A stretch of DNA of 64,000 bases from Symbiodinium sp. CCMP2592 (taxonomy: Eukaryota > Sar > Dinophyceae > Suessiales > Symbiodiniaceae), in contig CAJNDT010001011.1 of assembly GCA_905221615.1 (NCBI GenBank), positions 1-64,000 of the forward strand. The letters run 5' to 3'. The notes beneath the pieces were generated by a model. The model made no database searches and was not told the origin of the DNA. It saw nothing but the letters and a program-made list of their open reading frames with translations. The position numbers were made by a program, and so were the translations under genes. Within the stretch, counting starts at the first letter, position 1. Every line of letters starts with the position of its first letter. Shown piece by piece: positions 1 through 12,905 of this stretch.

Positions 1-3000
1 CAAAGCTCACCGCAAGATCAGTCCAGAAAGTGAGAGCGACTCCTGCGGGGCTGCGGGCTTCGGGGCCTCGGCAGGGTTTGAAAGGGTGTCGATACAGAAG
101 GCATCGCCAGAGCAACCAGTCCCAGCTTATGCTGATGCTCTGATGCTCCTGGTGCCCGGTACTTGTGCAGGCAATGCAGAGGCCAACCTTAATCGATCCC
201 CGAACAACGACATCGCCTTCGAAAAATCACGTTTTGTTACTCCGCGTGCAGCTTGATCCTTGCAGACGGTGCAAGCATTGGACAAAATAGGCAGACTGAT
301 CTCTCTCGTCAAATTCCAGCCATGTGCTGAACCCTGACTCCCCCAGCCCTGAAACACAATCCAAGTATCTTGGGTGCCTGGTAGTCTAAAGGCGTCACGA
401 GGCACAATTCGAGTCCGATCCAGTCTTCATAGCCCAGTGCCTTGAAAGCTTGAAACGCGACACCCCTTTGATGTCGCATGCGGTTCCTTCTGACCCGGGG
501 ATGTTGCAGGCGCAGTGCTGATGTTTGTGGTAGATCGCTGCTGGCATCATCCCCGTGCAAGCTGATCGGATGGGGTCTGGTAGAACGGGGAGAACTTCTT
601 GTTGCTTGTCCTGTAAAATGCAAAACTGTGAAACATACATCAGATGCTGGAAAAGAAGGAGAAAAAATTGTCCGAAAGAACACACATTTCCGAAAGTGGC
701 GGAACGGATGAGCGCCAGCTGCGACTGATTCGGGAAGCTCTAAAGACAAACTTGCCCCTAAAATTGGCTGCAGCATGGGAAAGCTGATGTAATTGAGATC
801 CGCTGTTTTCAACACCTTGCGTCCGGTGAGAGGGGCAAGTTGCGGTGGCCACAGGGTTCCTGGTCACGCTCGTTATTGCACTAGCCGTTAGACGGTCAAG
901 TCTGTACGATCAGGGAGATCACCCTGCAATGGCCCACTTCTCTTTGTTGCTGGAGGCACAAATGGCAAGGGAGCATGGAATCCTGCGCCCTTCTGTCCCA
1001 ATAAAGGAAACTCACGCTGAAAGGATGGAAAGTGATAACGAAAGAATGAACAGCGACCGTGTAATAAAGAAAAGCCTGCAGGCAGAGATGATTGCTTTCT
1101 GTGGCGGTAGGGGTACGGCCCCAGCCCAGACGGAGGCACACCTCGTGTGTGGTCAAGCGTGTAGCCTGCGTGCTCTCAGCATCTCTGTTGAGCAAAATTT
1201 ACATTTCCCGATGTCAGCGGCAGAGAAGCTCGTCGACACGAGGGCAGAGGACATATGATCCCGGTTCTCGGTTCGCCGACCCCCCCCAATGGTACCCCCA
1301 CCCACCCACTCCCCAAGCCGAATCTCTGTGACTGCTCACACTTTTTGCACATGCAGGCCTCAGAACCGTCATCTGGCACGAGGATCGCGTCCCAAAGACG
1401 CCCGGTCCGTGTGACAGTACAAGTTTTTCCGACACGATTCACACGTGAGGCCGCCAACCGTCAACTGTCACGAGGATCGCGTCCCAAACACGCCAGATCC
1501 TTGTGACTGTGGACACTTCCCACGAAAGACGACTCCAACATGAGGGTCTTAAACAAGGCAACTGTCACGAGGGCCGGGTTCCCTGACAGGCCACCCGCCG
1601 ACCAACCAAGGAGGAAACTTTAAGATGTTTGAGTTTATGATGATGTTGGTGTTCATCGGCATCATTATCATCATAGGGATGAGTATACCAAACACCCGAA
1701 GCGAACCAAAAACGCCGGGGAACCACCGCAAGGAAACCCGAACCCACACCATGCCACGGCGAGGGGGGGTAACCACCCCAAGCAGACCCACCCCACCACC
1801 ACACCACACCAACGGGGGGGACCATTGCGTCGAGGGGGGGGCGGGCCGGCCGAACCGGGATCACATATAGATGCCCTTCTGACCCCTCGAAATACAGAAA
1901 GAAAGAGCAAACCCATCGAAAACAAGCAAAGAGAAGGGTACATTCACAGATGTATCAGCTGCTCCGACTGCTAGCTACTGCTACAAGCACTTTGTGCGAG
2001 CTGGGGGGCTGGAAGGGGTGAGATGGTGATATGGGGGACAGCGGGAGGGATGTGCCAGGAACACCCGCCGTCTCTGTCCCTTGGGGAAGCGAAATTGAAT
2101 CAAGGCAAAAACTCAAGACTCCCAGTACGGTGCAGAACTTGTTCCAGACATCTCAACACTAAGCATCCAAAGTATGGCTGCGTGTTGCCAGGCCCTCGCG
2201 ACGTTCGATGGCAACGATGCGGTGCAGCTAGTCCTGGCCGAGTGGCTCCCCGGGCAATGTGGGAATGATAGCAAGAGCCAATTAAGTTCGCAATCGTCTA
2301 GAGTCTAGAAATCACTGCGAGCACAGTGCGCCATAACCATAGCGGTACCAGTTGCAGTCACTCCTCCCCGTTGTCTTCCGCCAAACCCGGCCGAGTGCGG
2401 AAGGTAGGTTTCACAGGGCGAGTGAGAGTGAGTGGCCACGTTCAGTCTAGGTTGCCAGCTCAGGGTCAAGTTTCTGACATTGGCAGAACTTGGCAATAGG
2501 TCCGCAATTGGAGAGGTGTGTGTGTGTGTGTCGTGTGTCTTCAGGGTTGTAGATTTTGGTGCTTCCAGTGCGGCTTCCAACTTTTCAGCTCGCTCATAGT
2601 CTAGAGATCGGAACTGATCTCCAGAAACGGTGCAAGAGAAGCGAGAAGGTCGTGGATTGGGACAGGTCGATGAGAGATCACAGTTTCAACATCTCTTGAC
2701 CGCCAACAGCAGCAGTATCTACCCATGTTCTGAAAGAGTCCCAATGCACATCCTGCACAGGTTCTGCACATCCTGTTCAGGTTCTAGGCCTTCAAAAGCT
2801 TCATTCATTCATTGTCTGGCTCCTGCTGAACTGAACGTCAAAAAATTGAGCTGCGATTATTTTTTGACAACGCCTGGATTGCAAGGGAATGGCCCGGAGC
2901 CGTGCACGGAGGGAGCCCTACTGTGCGAATGGTTAGCATGAAGAGGCGGCTAGGCGTGTAAACCAATCTGCAACTAGTCTAAACCTGACCTTAAATTCCG

Positions 3001-3154
3001 GTGCTAAATTGCCGATATATGTTCGGCTTTACATTGGCTGTTCATAGATCACAGGCACGATTTAAGTGGCTCCGTAACTTAGGTTGAAGAGATCGTAGGT
3101 CTATTTATATTTGTTCTGTCGAATGTGAAGAACCAAACATACTTATCGTTGGGG
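1..3154. repeat. Left arm of giant inverted repeat
   Basis: This arm is the exact reverse complement of 4605-7758: position n pairs with position 7759-n. Every open frame in this arm has a mirror frame with an identical translation in the other arm, so I see no difference between them. The window starts inside the arm, so the repeat may extend further left. The arm contains no frame that resembles a known protein. It has two 46 bp direct repeats near 1373 and 1465, runs of C and G near 1275 and 1800, a short TG run near 2517, and a CAT/CATT-rich stretch near 1640-1680. Confidence 0.95.
1373..1510. repeat. Two 46 bp direct repeats, period 92
   Basis: Copies at 1373-1418 and 1465-1510 share the core GAGGATCGCGTCCCAAA followed by a GTGAC-rich tail. 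A partial third copy (ACTGTCACGAGG) begins near 1561. The same pair occurs inverted at 6249-6386 in the other arm. Confidence 0.75.
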
Positions 3155-4604
3155 GGTACGAAATAGTGGCAATAAATTAAAAAAATAGAAATATAATCTA
3201 AGAATTCGAACACTTCCCTATAGGGTAAAAATATATTAGTAGCGTAATTAAAAATCTTTCTAATTATAATAATCAATCAATTTATTATTATTTATATCAT
3301 TTCGAAAAGATATCGATTCGGAACATTAATTCGATATTTAATATAATGATATAATACGATCTAAACCAAATCGAATTCCTCCTCCGAGACGTTCCATTAT
3401 CTTAAATTAATAAAATAAAGAAACGACTTAATTTAGATCTTAAACTCAAAAATAGAAGGCCTCACTTTTCGAAAAAAATTATCAATCGTATCTAAGATAT
3501 AGTCTCAATTCAAGAATTTCTTCAAAAAGATAATATATAATTATATTTTTTAATAATTCCCAATATATACTATCCTTTCTATAGAATTATAATAGAATCC
3601 CAACCCTCAGATTTATTAATAGAATATTTTTATAAATCAACCAATTTCATAAATAAAATCAAAATATTTAATTATTAGAAGTGTGTCAAAATACATATAA
3701 CCAAACCGAATATAACGAAATTCCAATCATTCATCATCATACTCATACCTTCAGTTAACTACGCATACTTTTTTATTTATTCGCTATATATTAAATATAT
3801 CCTAGATAACATTCTTTTTTCCTCAATAATATTTTTAAATATAATAAGACCTAAGCCGAGAATTCTTTGTAACGATTACAAACTCTCTAAATATCAATTA
3901 TATCTATATCTATATTAAAGCATTATCATATAAAATATTTCGAAACCACCTCATCCACTCAATTAATAGTACCAATCTACATTCGGTAAATATAATGTTC
4001 TTATCAATAACGATACGAATAAACGAGAAAACCAATGAACGAAACGAAAATATAAAACCATGAGGAAATCATATAAAGAGTAAAGCCAACAGACCTTGAA
4101 TACCGAGAATAGAACCTTCGACTCTTAAAATGCGACCCTACAGATTAATTTCAGAATTTGATTCCGAAGATAGAACCTTAGACCAATGGTACGTTCAATA
4201 ATTTCAATTCCAGAACTCTTATAGACTTTACACTCCAGACTAACGGGGCCCCCCTTGATATGCGCGGATCAATAGGGCGCCGTGAATTTCAAATCATAAC
4301 TCCTCGACCGCTAGACTAAGATGGGGCCATCCTTTCTAGCCTTGTTGAACTTTCCGGGTTCATCGAATATCAAGTTGCAAGAGTTTTCTGGGTTTACGAG
4401 TTTAAAAAAGAGTGTAAGTGCCATTTCTACGTGTAATGACGTACATCATATTCACTACCGGTTTGTTCCCGAATATCTGCACAGTGATCCCGTCGTCCAA
4501 TCAATTTATTCTAGTTACTTCTTGATCGCCCGGAGAGCGATGTGGGCACAAGGGATAGCACTTCACTGCTTTGCCGAAATCGGTTTATGTAGCCAGAATT
4601 TCGA
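3155..4604. other. AT-rich spacer between inverted-repeat arms
   Basis: About 1,450 bp separates the arms. From 3155 to about 4200 the sequence is extremely AT-rich and unlike everything else in the window. From about 4230 to 4604 the composition rises towards normal. No frame matches a protein I know: the 119-residue plus frame at 4321-4680 and the minus frame at 3079-3276 both run from the spacer into an arm and read as chance frames. Possible explanations are an organellar or other foreign insertion, a low-quality or chimeric long-read segment, or genuine unusual nuclear DNA. I cannot choose between them by reading alone. Confidence 0.7.
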
Positions 4605-7600
4605 CCCCAACGATAAGTATGTTTGGTTCTTCACATTCGACAGAACAAATATAAATAGACCTACGATCTCTTCAACCTAAGTTACGGAGCCACTTAAATC
4701 GTGCCTGTGATCTATGAACAGCCAATGTAAAGCCGAACATATATCGGCAATTTAGCACCGGAATTTAAGGTCAGGTTTAGACTAGTTGCAGATTGGTTTA
4801 CACGCCTAGCCGCCTCTTCATGCTAACCATTCGCACAGTAGGGCTCCCTCCGTGCACGGCTCCGGGCCATTCCCTTGCAATCCAGGCGTTGTCAAAAAAT
4901 AATCGCAGCTCAATTTTTTGACGTTCAGTTCAGCAGGAGCCAGACAATGAATGAATGAAGCTTTTGAAGGCCTAGAACCTGAACAGGATGTGCAGAACCT
5001 GTGCAGGATGTGCATTGGGACTCTTTCAGAACATGGGTAGATACTGCTGCTGTTGGCGGTCAAGAGATGTTGAAACTGTGATCTCTCATCGACCTGTCCC
5101 AATCCACGACCTTCTCGCTTCTCTTGCACCGTTTCTGGAGATCAGTTCCGATCTCTAGACTATGAGCGAGCTGAAAAGTTGGAAGCCGCACTGGAAGCAC
5201 CAAAATCTACAACCCTGAAGACACACGACACACACACACACACCTCTCCAATTGCGGACCTATTGCCAAGTTCTGCCAATGTCAGAAACTTGACCCTGAG
5301 CTGGCAACCTAGACTGAACGTGGCCACTCACTCTCACTCGCCCTGTGAAACCTACCTTCCGCACTCGGCCGGGTTTGGCGGAAGACAACGGGGAGGAGTG
5401 ACTGCAACTGGTACCGCTATGGTTATGGCGCACTGTGCTCGCAGTGATTTCTAGACTCTAGACGATTGCGAACTTAATTGGCTCTTGCTATCATTCCCAC
5501 ATTGCCCGGGGAGCCACTCGGCCAGGACTAGCTGCACCGCATCGTTGCCATCGAACGTCGCGAGGGCCTGGCAACACGCAGCCATACTTTGGATGCTTAG
5601 TGTTGAGATGTCTGGAACAAGTTCTGCACCGTACTGGGAGTCTTGAGTTTTTGCCTTGATTCAATTTCGCTTCCCCAAGGGACAGAGACGGCGGGTGTTC
5701 CTGGCACATCCCTCCCGCTGTCCCCCATATCACCATCTCACCCCTTCCAGCCCCCCAGCTCGCACAAAGTGCTTGTAGCAGTAGCTAGCAGTCGGAGCAG
5801 CTGATACATCTGTGAATGTACCCTTCTCTTTGCTTGTTTTCGATGGGTTTGCTCTTTCTTTCTGTATTTCGAGGGGTCAGAAGGGCATCTATATGTGATC
5901 CCGGTTCGGCCGGCCCGCCCCCCCCTCGACGCAATGGTCCCCCCCGTTGGTGTGGTGTGGTGGTGGGGTGGGTCTGCTTGGGGTGGTTACCCCCCCTCGC
6001 CGTGGCATGGTGTGGGTTCGGGTTTCCTTGCGGTGGTTCCCCGGCGTTTTTGGTTCGCTTCGGGTGTTTGGTATACTCATCCCTATGATGATAATGATGC
6101 CGATGAACACCAACATCATCATAAACTCAAACATCTTAAAGTTTCCTCCTTGGTTGGTCGGCGGGTGGCCTGTCAGGGAACCCGGCCCTCGTGACAGTTG
6201 CCTTGTTTAAGACCCTCATGTTGGAGTCGTCTTTCGTGGGAAGTGTCCACAGTCACAAGGATCTGGCGTGTTTGGGACGCGATCCTCGTGACAGTTGACG
6301 GTTGGCGGCCTCACGTGTGAATCGTGTCGGAAAAACTTGTACTGTCACACGGACCGGGCGTCTTTGGGACGCGATCCTCGTGCCAGATGACGGTTCTGAG
6401 GCCTGCATGTGCAAAAAGTGTGAGCAGTCACAGAGATTCGGCTTGGGGAGTGGGTGGGTGGGGGTACCATTGGGGGGGGTCGGCGAACCGAGAACCGGGA
6501 TCATATGTCCTCTGCCCTCGTGTCGACGAGCTTCTCTGCCGCTGACATCGGGAAATGTAAATTTTGCTCAACAGAGATGCTGAGAGCACGCAGGCTACAC
6601 GCTTGACCACACACGAGGTGTGCCTCCGTCTGGGCTGGGGCCGTACCCCTACCGCCACAGAAAGCAATCATCTCTGCCTGCAGGCTTTTCTTTATTACAC
6701 GGTCGCTGTTCATTCTTTCGTTATCACTTTCCATCCTTTCAGCGTGAGTTTCCTTTATTGGGACAGAAGGGCGCAGGATTCCATGCTCCCTTGCCATTTG
6801 TGCCTCCAGCAACAAAGAGAAGTGGGCCATTGCAGGGTGATCTCCCTGATCGTACAGACTTGACCGTCTAACGGCTAGTGCAATAACGAGCGTGACCAGG
6901 AACCCTGTGGCCACCGCAACTTGCCCCTCTCACCGGACGCAAGGTGTTGAAAACAGCGGATCTCAATTACATCAGCTTTCCCATGCTGCAGCCAATTTTA
7001 GGGGCAAGTTTGTCTTTAGAGCTTCCCGAATCAGTCGCAGCTGGCGCTCATCCGTTCCGCCACTTTCGGAAATGTGTGTTCTTTCGGACAATTTTTTCTC
7101 CTTCTTTTCCAGCATCTGATGTATGTTTCACAGTTTTGCATTTTACAGGACAAGCAACAAGAAGTTCTCCCCGTTCTACCAGACCCCATCCGATCAGCTT
7201 GCACGGGGATGATGCCAGCAGCGATCTACCACAAACATCAGCACTGCGCCTGCAACATCCCCGGGTCAGAAGGAACCGCATGCGACATCAAAGGGGTGTC
7301 GCGTTTCAAGCTTTCAAGGCACTGGGCTATGAAGACTGGATCGGACTCGAATTGTGCCTCGTGACGCCTTTAGACTACCAGGCACCCAAGATACTTGGAT
7401 TGTGTTTCAGGGCTGGGGGAGTCAGGGTTCAGCACATGGCTGGAATTTGACGAGAGAGATCAGTCTGCCTATTTTGTCCAATGCTTGCACCGTCTGCAAG
7501 GATCAAGCTGCACGCGGAGTAACAAAACGTGATTTTTCGAAGGCGATGTCGTTGTTCGGGGATCGATTAAGGTTGGCCTCTGCATTGCCTGCACAAGTAC

Positions 7601-7758
7601 CGGGCACCAGGAGCATCAGAGCATCAGCATAAGCTGGGACTGGTTGCTCTGGCGATGCCTTCTGTATCGACACCCTTTCAAACCCTGCCGAGGCCCCGAA
7701 GCCCGCAGCCCCGCAGGAGTCGCTCTCACTTTCTGGACTGATCTTGCGGTGAGCTTTG
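4605..7758. repeat. Right arm of giant inverted repeat
   Basis: Reverse complement of 1-3154. The inner boundary is sharp: pairing stops at 3154/4605, where one side continues with GG and the other with GA. The outer limit cannot be seen because the partner arm is cut by the window start. No gene was recognised in it. Confidence 0.95.
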
Positions 7759-10700
7759 CAAGGATTTTGTGCATCTGAGCGCATGGAAAGCTGGCAATCA
7801 CTACAGCTCAGGAACCGCATGGCAGTGACATTCCCGAAATCCATGTTCACAACTTTTCAAGGGAATTGAACCAAGTCCTCGATCCTACCTTTGCGCAGTG
7901 AGACCCCGAACCACTGCCATTAGTTGCCATTCTCCACCCGGGGTGTAAGCTACCACGAGCTCTTGAAGCTTCGATGGCCTCTCAGCTGCGCTTCACGGCT
8001 TCTCTCGACGCGTCCTGGCTGACAACCTCGGCCCAAGATGGATCATGACGGTCATGCCACAAGCCTGGATCTGCCTGGCTTCACAAAGCGTGGTCCTCAC
8101 CTGGCAATCTGGGATCTCCGGCCACTTCGTCTGCCAGAAGCGCCTTGGCCTCTGCAGGGTTAGGATTGTGCTTCCGGCTTGAGAGAGTGGTCTGAGCTGT
8201 GCCCCAGAAAAGCTTGATACCGTAGGAACTGTGCACATCCTGTGGCAGTAAAGCCCATGAACGAATCCAATGCCCGAAAGTTTGCCTCAGCGGTAAGTTT
8301 CATTGCTCCTGCAGATACGGCTGCAATTGTCCCTTGCCAAGCACTTTTCGGCTGCGAGACTTGTCGCTTGAGCATAGCTCCTCTGCACTGGCTCGAAAGA
8401 ACTAGCTTCAAGAACTTTGCGGCGATGGCACTCCGCGTTTACGAACAGCCGCGCAAGGAAATAAGATATCAAGGCACTAATGCCTGCTCGTCTGGGGATT
8501 TCGAGCTCGAGGGCACTGCATATGTCACAAGTGGCATTTGCCCTGTGCAAGCCTGGCCACCCTTCCAAGCTCGGGCCACCCTTCAAGCTCGGGCGCGGAC
8601 ATCGGCAGTGCAGCAGGCCAGGTCACACTGCTCCAGGCTATCTATGTCCTCCAACAGGCATATGAGCACCGTTGTCTTCCTCTTGCGGAGTTCAAGCGCT
8701 GCCGCCTCAGCCTCGCAAACGATCTCCAGGACCGAAATCTCCTAGCCAAGTGTGTTCGGCTTGCGGTGCATTGCAGTTCGTTCAACGTTGGTGCTTCGAG
8801 AGAGTTCCTTGCTGGTAAGTACGCTTGTCAATAAGCTACCCCACGCTGCATTCTGGAGTGGATGTCCTGCATCTAACGTGCAAAGCTACAGTCGACGTCC
8901 ACCGCGTGAGTGTGCAGGTCGACAAAATCTGACTCCGGGCAATTCAACCGAGCATAGGCTTGCTTTGGACACTCTTGTTGGGACTTGGTCCGACTTGGTG
9001 TCCTGTGCGGTCGGCCGTAAGATGAAGCCCTATGCCCTATGCTACGTTTCGCGAGAAAGAGGACAGCGCAGAGCTTGACTCTGGGAATCCCGTCCCCTAA
9101 TGCTTTGAACCCCTCGGGATGGAACTTTCGAGTCCAACCTTACAGCCCCGGCTCGCCAGATGCAAAGAACGCTCCTTTTGCCGATCCCTTGCAACGTCTG
9201 AAGGTTTCTCGGGGGCGTAGAGACCAGCCTCGGCGAGGCTAAGATCAGGATCAAATCACTCTGTCAGCCTGATTGCATCAAGAGCTGCATCTTTCTACAG
9301 TGTTATTGCACCTTGTCTGCACCGTTGACCAGAAACGCCCATCCGTGATCTCCGGCTTGCAACATGTCCAAACGCCAGTGAAATAATTCTCGATGGCATG
9401 CTCGAACTAAGAGCTTTGCCATGCGAAGGGCACGATAAATGCGCCAACCTCGTGCAGTCAGTCAGGTACGGCGATGATGATGATGCTGATGATGATGATG
9501 GTACTTGGTCTGCAGTCAAAGCCGTCACTGGCCAAGGTTACTTGTCTGTGCTTATGAACCATGAAGTCTATTATGCTAATCGAGAGCTGCATAAGATAGC
9601 AAAGCTTACAAGTTCCGGATGGATCTTGAAACAATCAATGAGAGGCACAGGAGCTTGTGCAACATCGACAAACAACGGAGCTTTCTCAGAAAACTCTTCT
9701 GCACCTGTCAGCGTCTCATCTGAAGGCAGTGGGTAGGAGCCTTACCTCTGCATATCTGAGCGCAGCGCACGAAACACAAAGCGCCAGTTGCAGCGACACG
9801 GATGCCAGAAGCGCCCACTGTGACACGGGAATGCTTAAAGAGACCCTGCTGTTGGATCTAAGGCGATCTTGCTCCAGCACACGGTCTGCTCACAAGCACA
9901 GAAGCAGGAGCCCATGGCACATGTTTTTGCCCTGACTGCAGTGGTCTTGAGTTCGCTTTCAGGGAGACTTGCCCACCTCCCACACGCCAACCATGGCTTC
10001 CAGGACGTCCACCATCCTGGCGACACCACTGTAAACTCGAACGGTTGGGCATGTCTGAACCACTCGTCCCGAATCTCGATCGACTCTGGACACACTCTGT
10101 GCCACGGCTTCGGGTCGGAGTCTGTATAGTTACTCAGGGCGCAATAACGGGATCATACATGTGAGGTAAAAAGCTTCTCGAACAAGGGCCTTATCATGCT
10201 CGCAGTGATCTTATCGAAACTTTTGGGCTGCGCACAGCTTTCGGCAATAGAATGAATGAACCTGGCTTCCCATTGATATGCCAGCTGTACGAGCGGGAGC
10301 CAGGTGCAAGTGGTCGTGGGGTCGCAACCAGCATGTACCTGCATCCGCGGTTGAAAGGATTGAATTTGCCCGACAGCCCATGTCATGCTGTACTGAATGC
10401 ATTTGTTGGTAAGCTCCGAGTGGGATGTGCTGTTCCGGTTGACCTGGTTTCACACATATACACACATAAATAACATCCGTACATGCAGACATGCAACCCT
10501 CATAACTAAATGCGTATATGCGTGCAATCTGTTTACCCTGAACGCTACAACCCAATAGTGTTACCGGAACGTTTTTCCTCGCCAAACAGCACCAGCAAGC
10601 TTTCTTTTGCTGTTACCACTGCTACTAATATTCGAGTTGAAAGTTGAAACTACTGTTCCTATTGCTATTGCTGATCACGACTATCAAGTATTGGTACTTC

Positions 10701-11060
10701 TATCATTACTACTACTAGTAATAATACTGTTGCGATTACCATTTGTATTTCTGCTGCGACAACAGTTTACAGTCCCTGTTCTATTTACTGTGTTTTTTAC
10801 TAAAACGTACTGTTTGCTAATGCCAATGATTTCCCAATAACGAACGGCAAACTGATACTTATTCATTGCTACTGGCTAGTGACCCTTAATAAATATTACT
10901 ATTGAATACGAACTAATGATCAATTACTGTTGGTAATTGCAACATGCTGGTCACTAGCTTATTGGTTGTAAGAATGATATTGCTGTGCACTGGCTACTAC
11001 TGGTTACTGAATGCAAGCTACTATTTCCTGTCTATGAGCCACTGATTAACAAGCTACTAC
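7759..11060. other. Region with exon-like stretches, no nameable gene
   Basis: No long ORF and no family I recognise. Some stretches read like exons flanked by plausible splice signals. On the plus strand, 8622-8750 follows a CAG and gives 43 codons beginning VTLLQAIYVLQQ. On the minus strand there are a piece around 8110-8180 (PAEAKALLADEV), one around 10003-10136 (PWHRVCPESIEIRDEW) and one around 10159-10310 (LAYQWEARFIHSIAES). They may belong to one or two split genes, but function cannot be assigned. Confidence 0.35.
9472..9502. repeat. GAT trinucleotide microsatellite
   Basis: Short run of GAT units interrupted by one GCT, in unassigned sequence. Confidence 0.85.
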
Positions 11061-11094
11061 TACTAATACTAGTGTACTAATCAATAGCTACTCT

Positions 11095-11213
11095 GATGAC
11101 GACGGCTACGACTACTACTACCAACGCCACTACTTCCTCTACTACTACTACTACTACTACTACAACTACTACTACTGCTACTACTACTACTACTAGTACT
11201 ACGACAACTACTA

Positions 11214-11253
<40 letters not shown>

Positions 11254-11393
11254 CGCTACCATCACCCTTGCCAGTACTTTTGCTACATTTGTTGCTCGTA
11301 CCGCTGCTTCGACGACTACAACAACAACTTCTACTGCTACTACTACTTCTTCAACTACTTTTTTCTACTCGTAGTACGACGTAGTATTACTAT

Positions 11394-11437
<44 letters not shown>

Positions 11438-11440
11438 ATA
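11095..11440. repeat. CTA/ACT trinucleotide microsatellite
   Basis: Long imperfect array of ACT/CTA units, densest at 11140-11255 and 11390-11440. It produces spurious poly-Thr and poly-Val frames on the two strands. The sequence just upstream (10600-11090) is a more degraded version of the same composition. Confidence 0.9.
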
Positions 11441-11894
11441 CTACTCATTGCTCCTCTTTTTCATTTGCAGTTCATTGCTTGTACACTGCCGCCATGTACA
11501 GTAGCCACCACCGTCTGCCAGGGTCAGCCTCTTACACTAGCCCGTCGCAGCGTTTCTTTGGTTTTGGGCTTCAGCCAGTGGGCGTGCGGAGCCCGCTGCT
11601 CCCGTGGGCACTCGTGCCAACGCTTCACCTCGCACACGCCTGTGCCTGAGTCGGTCCTTTCAGCCCTGTACTAGTTGTGCTCGCCACATGCTTGCAGCTT
11701 GCCGATTAGCTCTTTGGGCTACTGGTTACGATTTGCCCGCAGGGTGACAGCCTGCACGACTGGCCATGACTGCCTCCGCTGTTGAGCTGCCGGGCCACCT
11801 TTATCTCGCTGCACTTGAGGAACAACTCCTTTTGGGCGCCTACAGGCGTCTGAGTGGGGCTTAGGATATTGACACTTGCCCTCCTGCTGCAACG

Positions 11895-12677
11895 ATGGCC
11901 ACCCGCAACGATCTCATTGCTCTCGCCCACCGGCACCTTAGTGATGTGGAACTCAGACCCTTTCTGCTATACGCTGAGGCGCTTGACACTGCAATCACTG
12001 GACAGGTCATTGTGGATCTTCCTCGACCGATCGGTGCCCTGGACGACACGGCTCCGCCCGCGGAGCAGCTGGCCTGGCACACTCTGAGTGAAGAGCGGGG
12101 CTCAGTTTGGGCAGCAGCACGGTCTGTTGTCCAACTCCTGCGGTGGGACACCGATCCACGGGCTTTTGCCAACGGGCGCTCCTTCACACTGGGACTCTTT
12201 GCCAAAGGCGGTCTACGAGGCCTGACGCGCTCCACGCAGTACCATGCAAATGTCTGTCGACTCTTGAACCACATGGTGAGTGATGTGCTTCCACTGCACG
12301 AGTGGACCAGCCTGACCTTGACCTTGGACGACATGTGTGAGCCGTATGTGGACAGGGGCAACCGTGAAGGCCGCAGCCTGCTCGTGGGACTTTCCAACCA
12401 TGATCAAGGTGGGATCTGGATCGCCAGTCAGGATGGCGGCGGCTTTGCGGAGGTGGGGGACACCATCTATGCTGGGGATGTCTTCCAGACGAGTGCCAAG
12501 GCGGTCACCTTTGACGCCAAGCGCTGCCTACATTCTACATGTAACTGGACCGGAGGCAACCGCATTGTGATGATCGCTTACTGTGTAGCGCACTTTGCAG
12601 CCCTCCCTGCGAACCTTAGGTCCTTAGGTAAACGCCTTCGTGCTTTGGGGTTTGTCGTTCCGACGGCCACGGCCTAG
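11895..12677 (+). CDS. Diverged 2OG/Fe(II) dioxygenase-like protein (YxD variant)
   Basis: Intact 260-residue ORF starting at ATG 11895. Residues about 96-250 align by eye with the domain found in both retrotransposons of this window. Shared features are a TLGLF start, a WTSL motif (about 137-140), the strand pair with GGIW (172-175), and the C-terminal H213...W218...R223 block followed by a hydrophobic strand. In the retrotransposon copies the iron-binding motif is HVD or HLD. Here the equivalent is YVD (Y151, D153), so one metal ligand of the HxD...H triad is replaced, while H213 and the 2OG-binding-type arginine R223 remain. It may be a catalytically altered or inactive relative, or a decaying element fragment. 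A short upstream frame at 11766-11864 ends in a stop and could be debris of the same unit. No reverse transcriptase lies nearby. The homology is my inference from motif order, spacing and flanking strands. Confidence 0.6.
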   Translation: MATRNDLIALAHRHLSDVELRPFLLYAEALDTAITGQVIVDLPRPIGALDDTAPPAEQLAWHTLSEERGSVWAAARSVVQLLRWDTDPRAFANGRSFTLGLFAKGGLRGLTRSTQYHANVCRLLNHMVSDVLPLHEWTSLTLTLDDMCEPYVDRGNREGRSLLVGLSNHDQGGIWIASQDGGGFAEVGDTIYAGDVFQTSAKAVTFDAKRCLHSTCNWTGGNRIVMIAYCVAHFAALPANLRSLGKRLRALGFVVPTATA

Positions 12678-12905
12678 GCCTGTGTCCTGGTTACCTCGGC
12701 TGTTTGATAGGGTTCCCTTGCCTTAGGCATGCACCCTAATGTAGGTTTTGCGGCGCTTTCGCGTCCAGTGGTCGAGCACACTTCCGCTCGATAGTCTGCC
12801 ACATGTGTGTCTTGAAAGACGGGAGGGGGCCGTCTTTTGCCTTCTGCTCCAGAAGTGAGATCAGGTGTGTAGCTTGAGCAAGCAGTCGCAGCTATCTTTG
12901 CAAAC

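Noticed and set aside
4236-4345. tRNA-Glu-like sequence on the minus strand (CCCCATC...GTCTAGCGGTC)
   Set aside because: Anticodon and T arms do not fold into a standard cloverleaf: the anticodon loop is too long and the T-loop consensus is absent.
4321-4680. 119-codon plus ORF across the spacer/arm boundary
   Set aside because: Half of it lies in the repeat arm, where the mirror copy ends in a different N-terminus; no homology.
11077-11374. Poly-Val and poly-Thr ORFs
   Set aside because: Translation of the ACT/CTA microsatellite.
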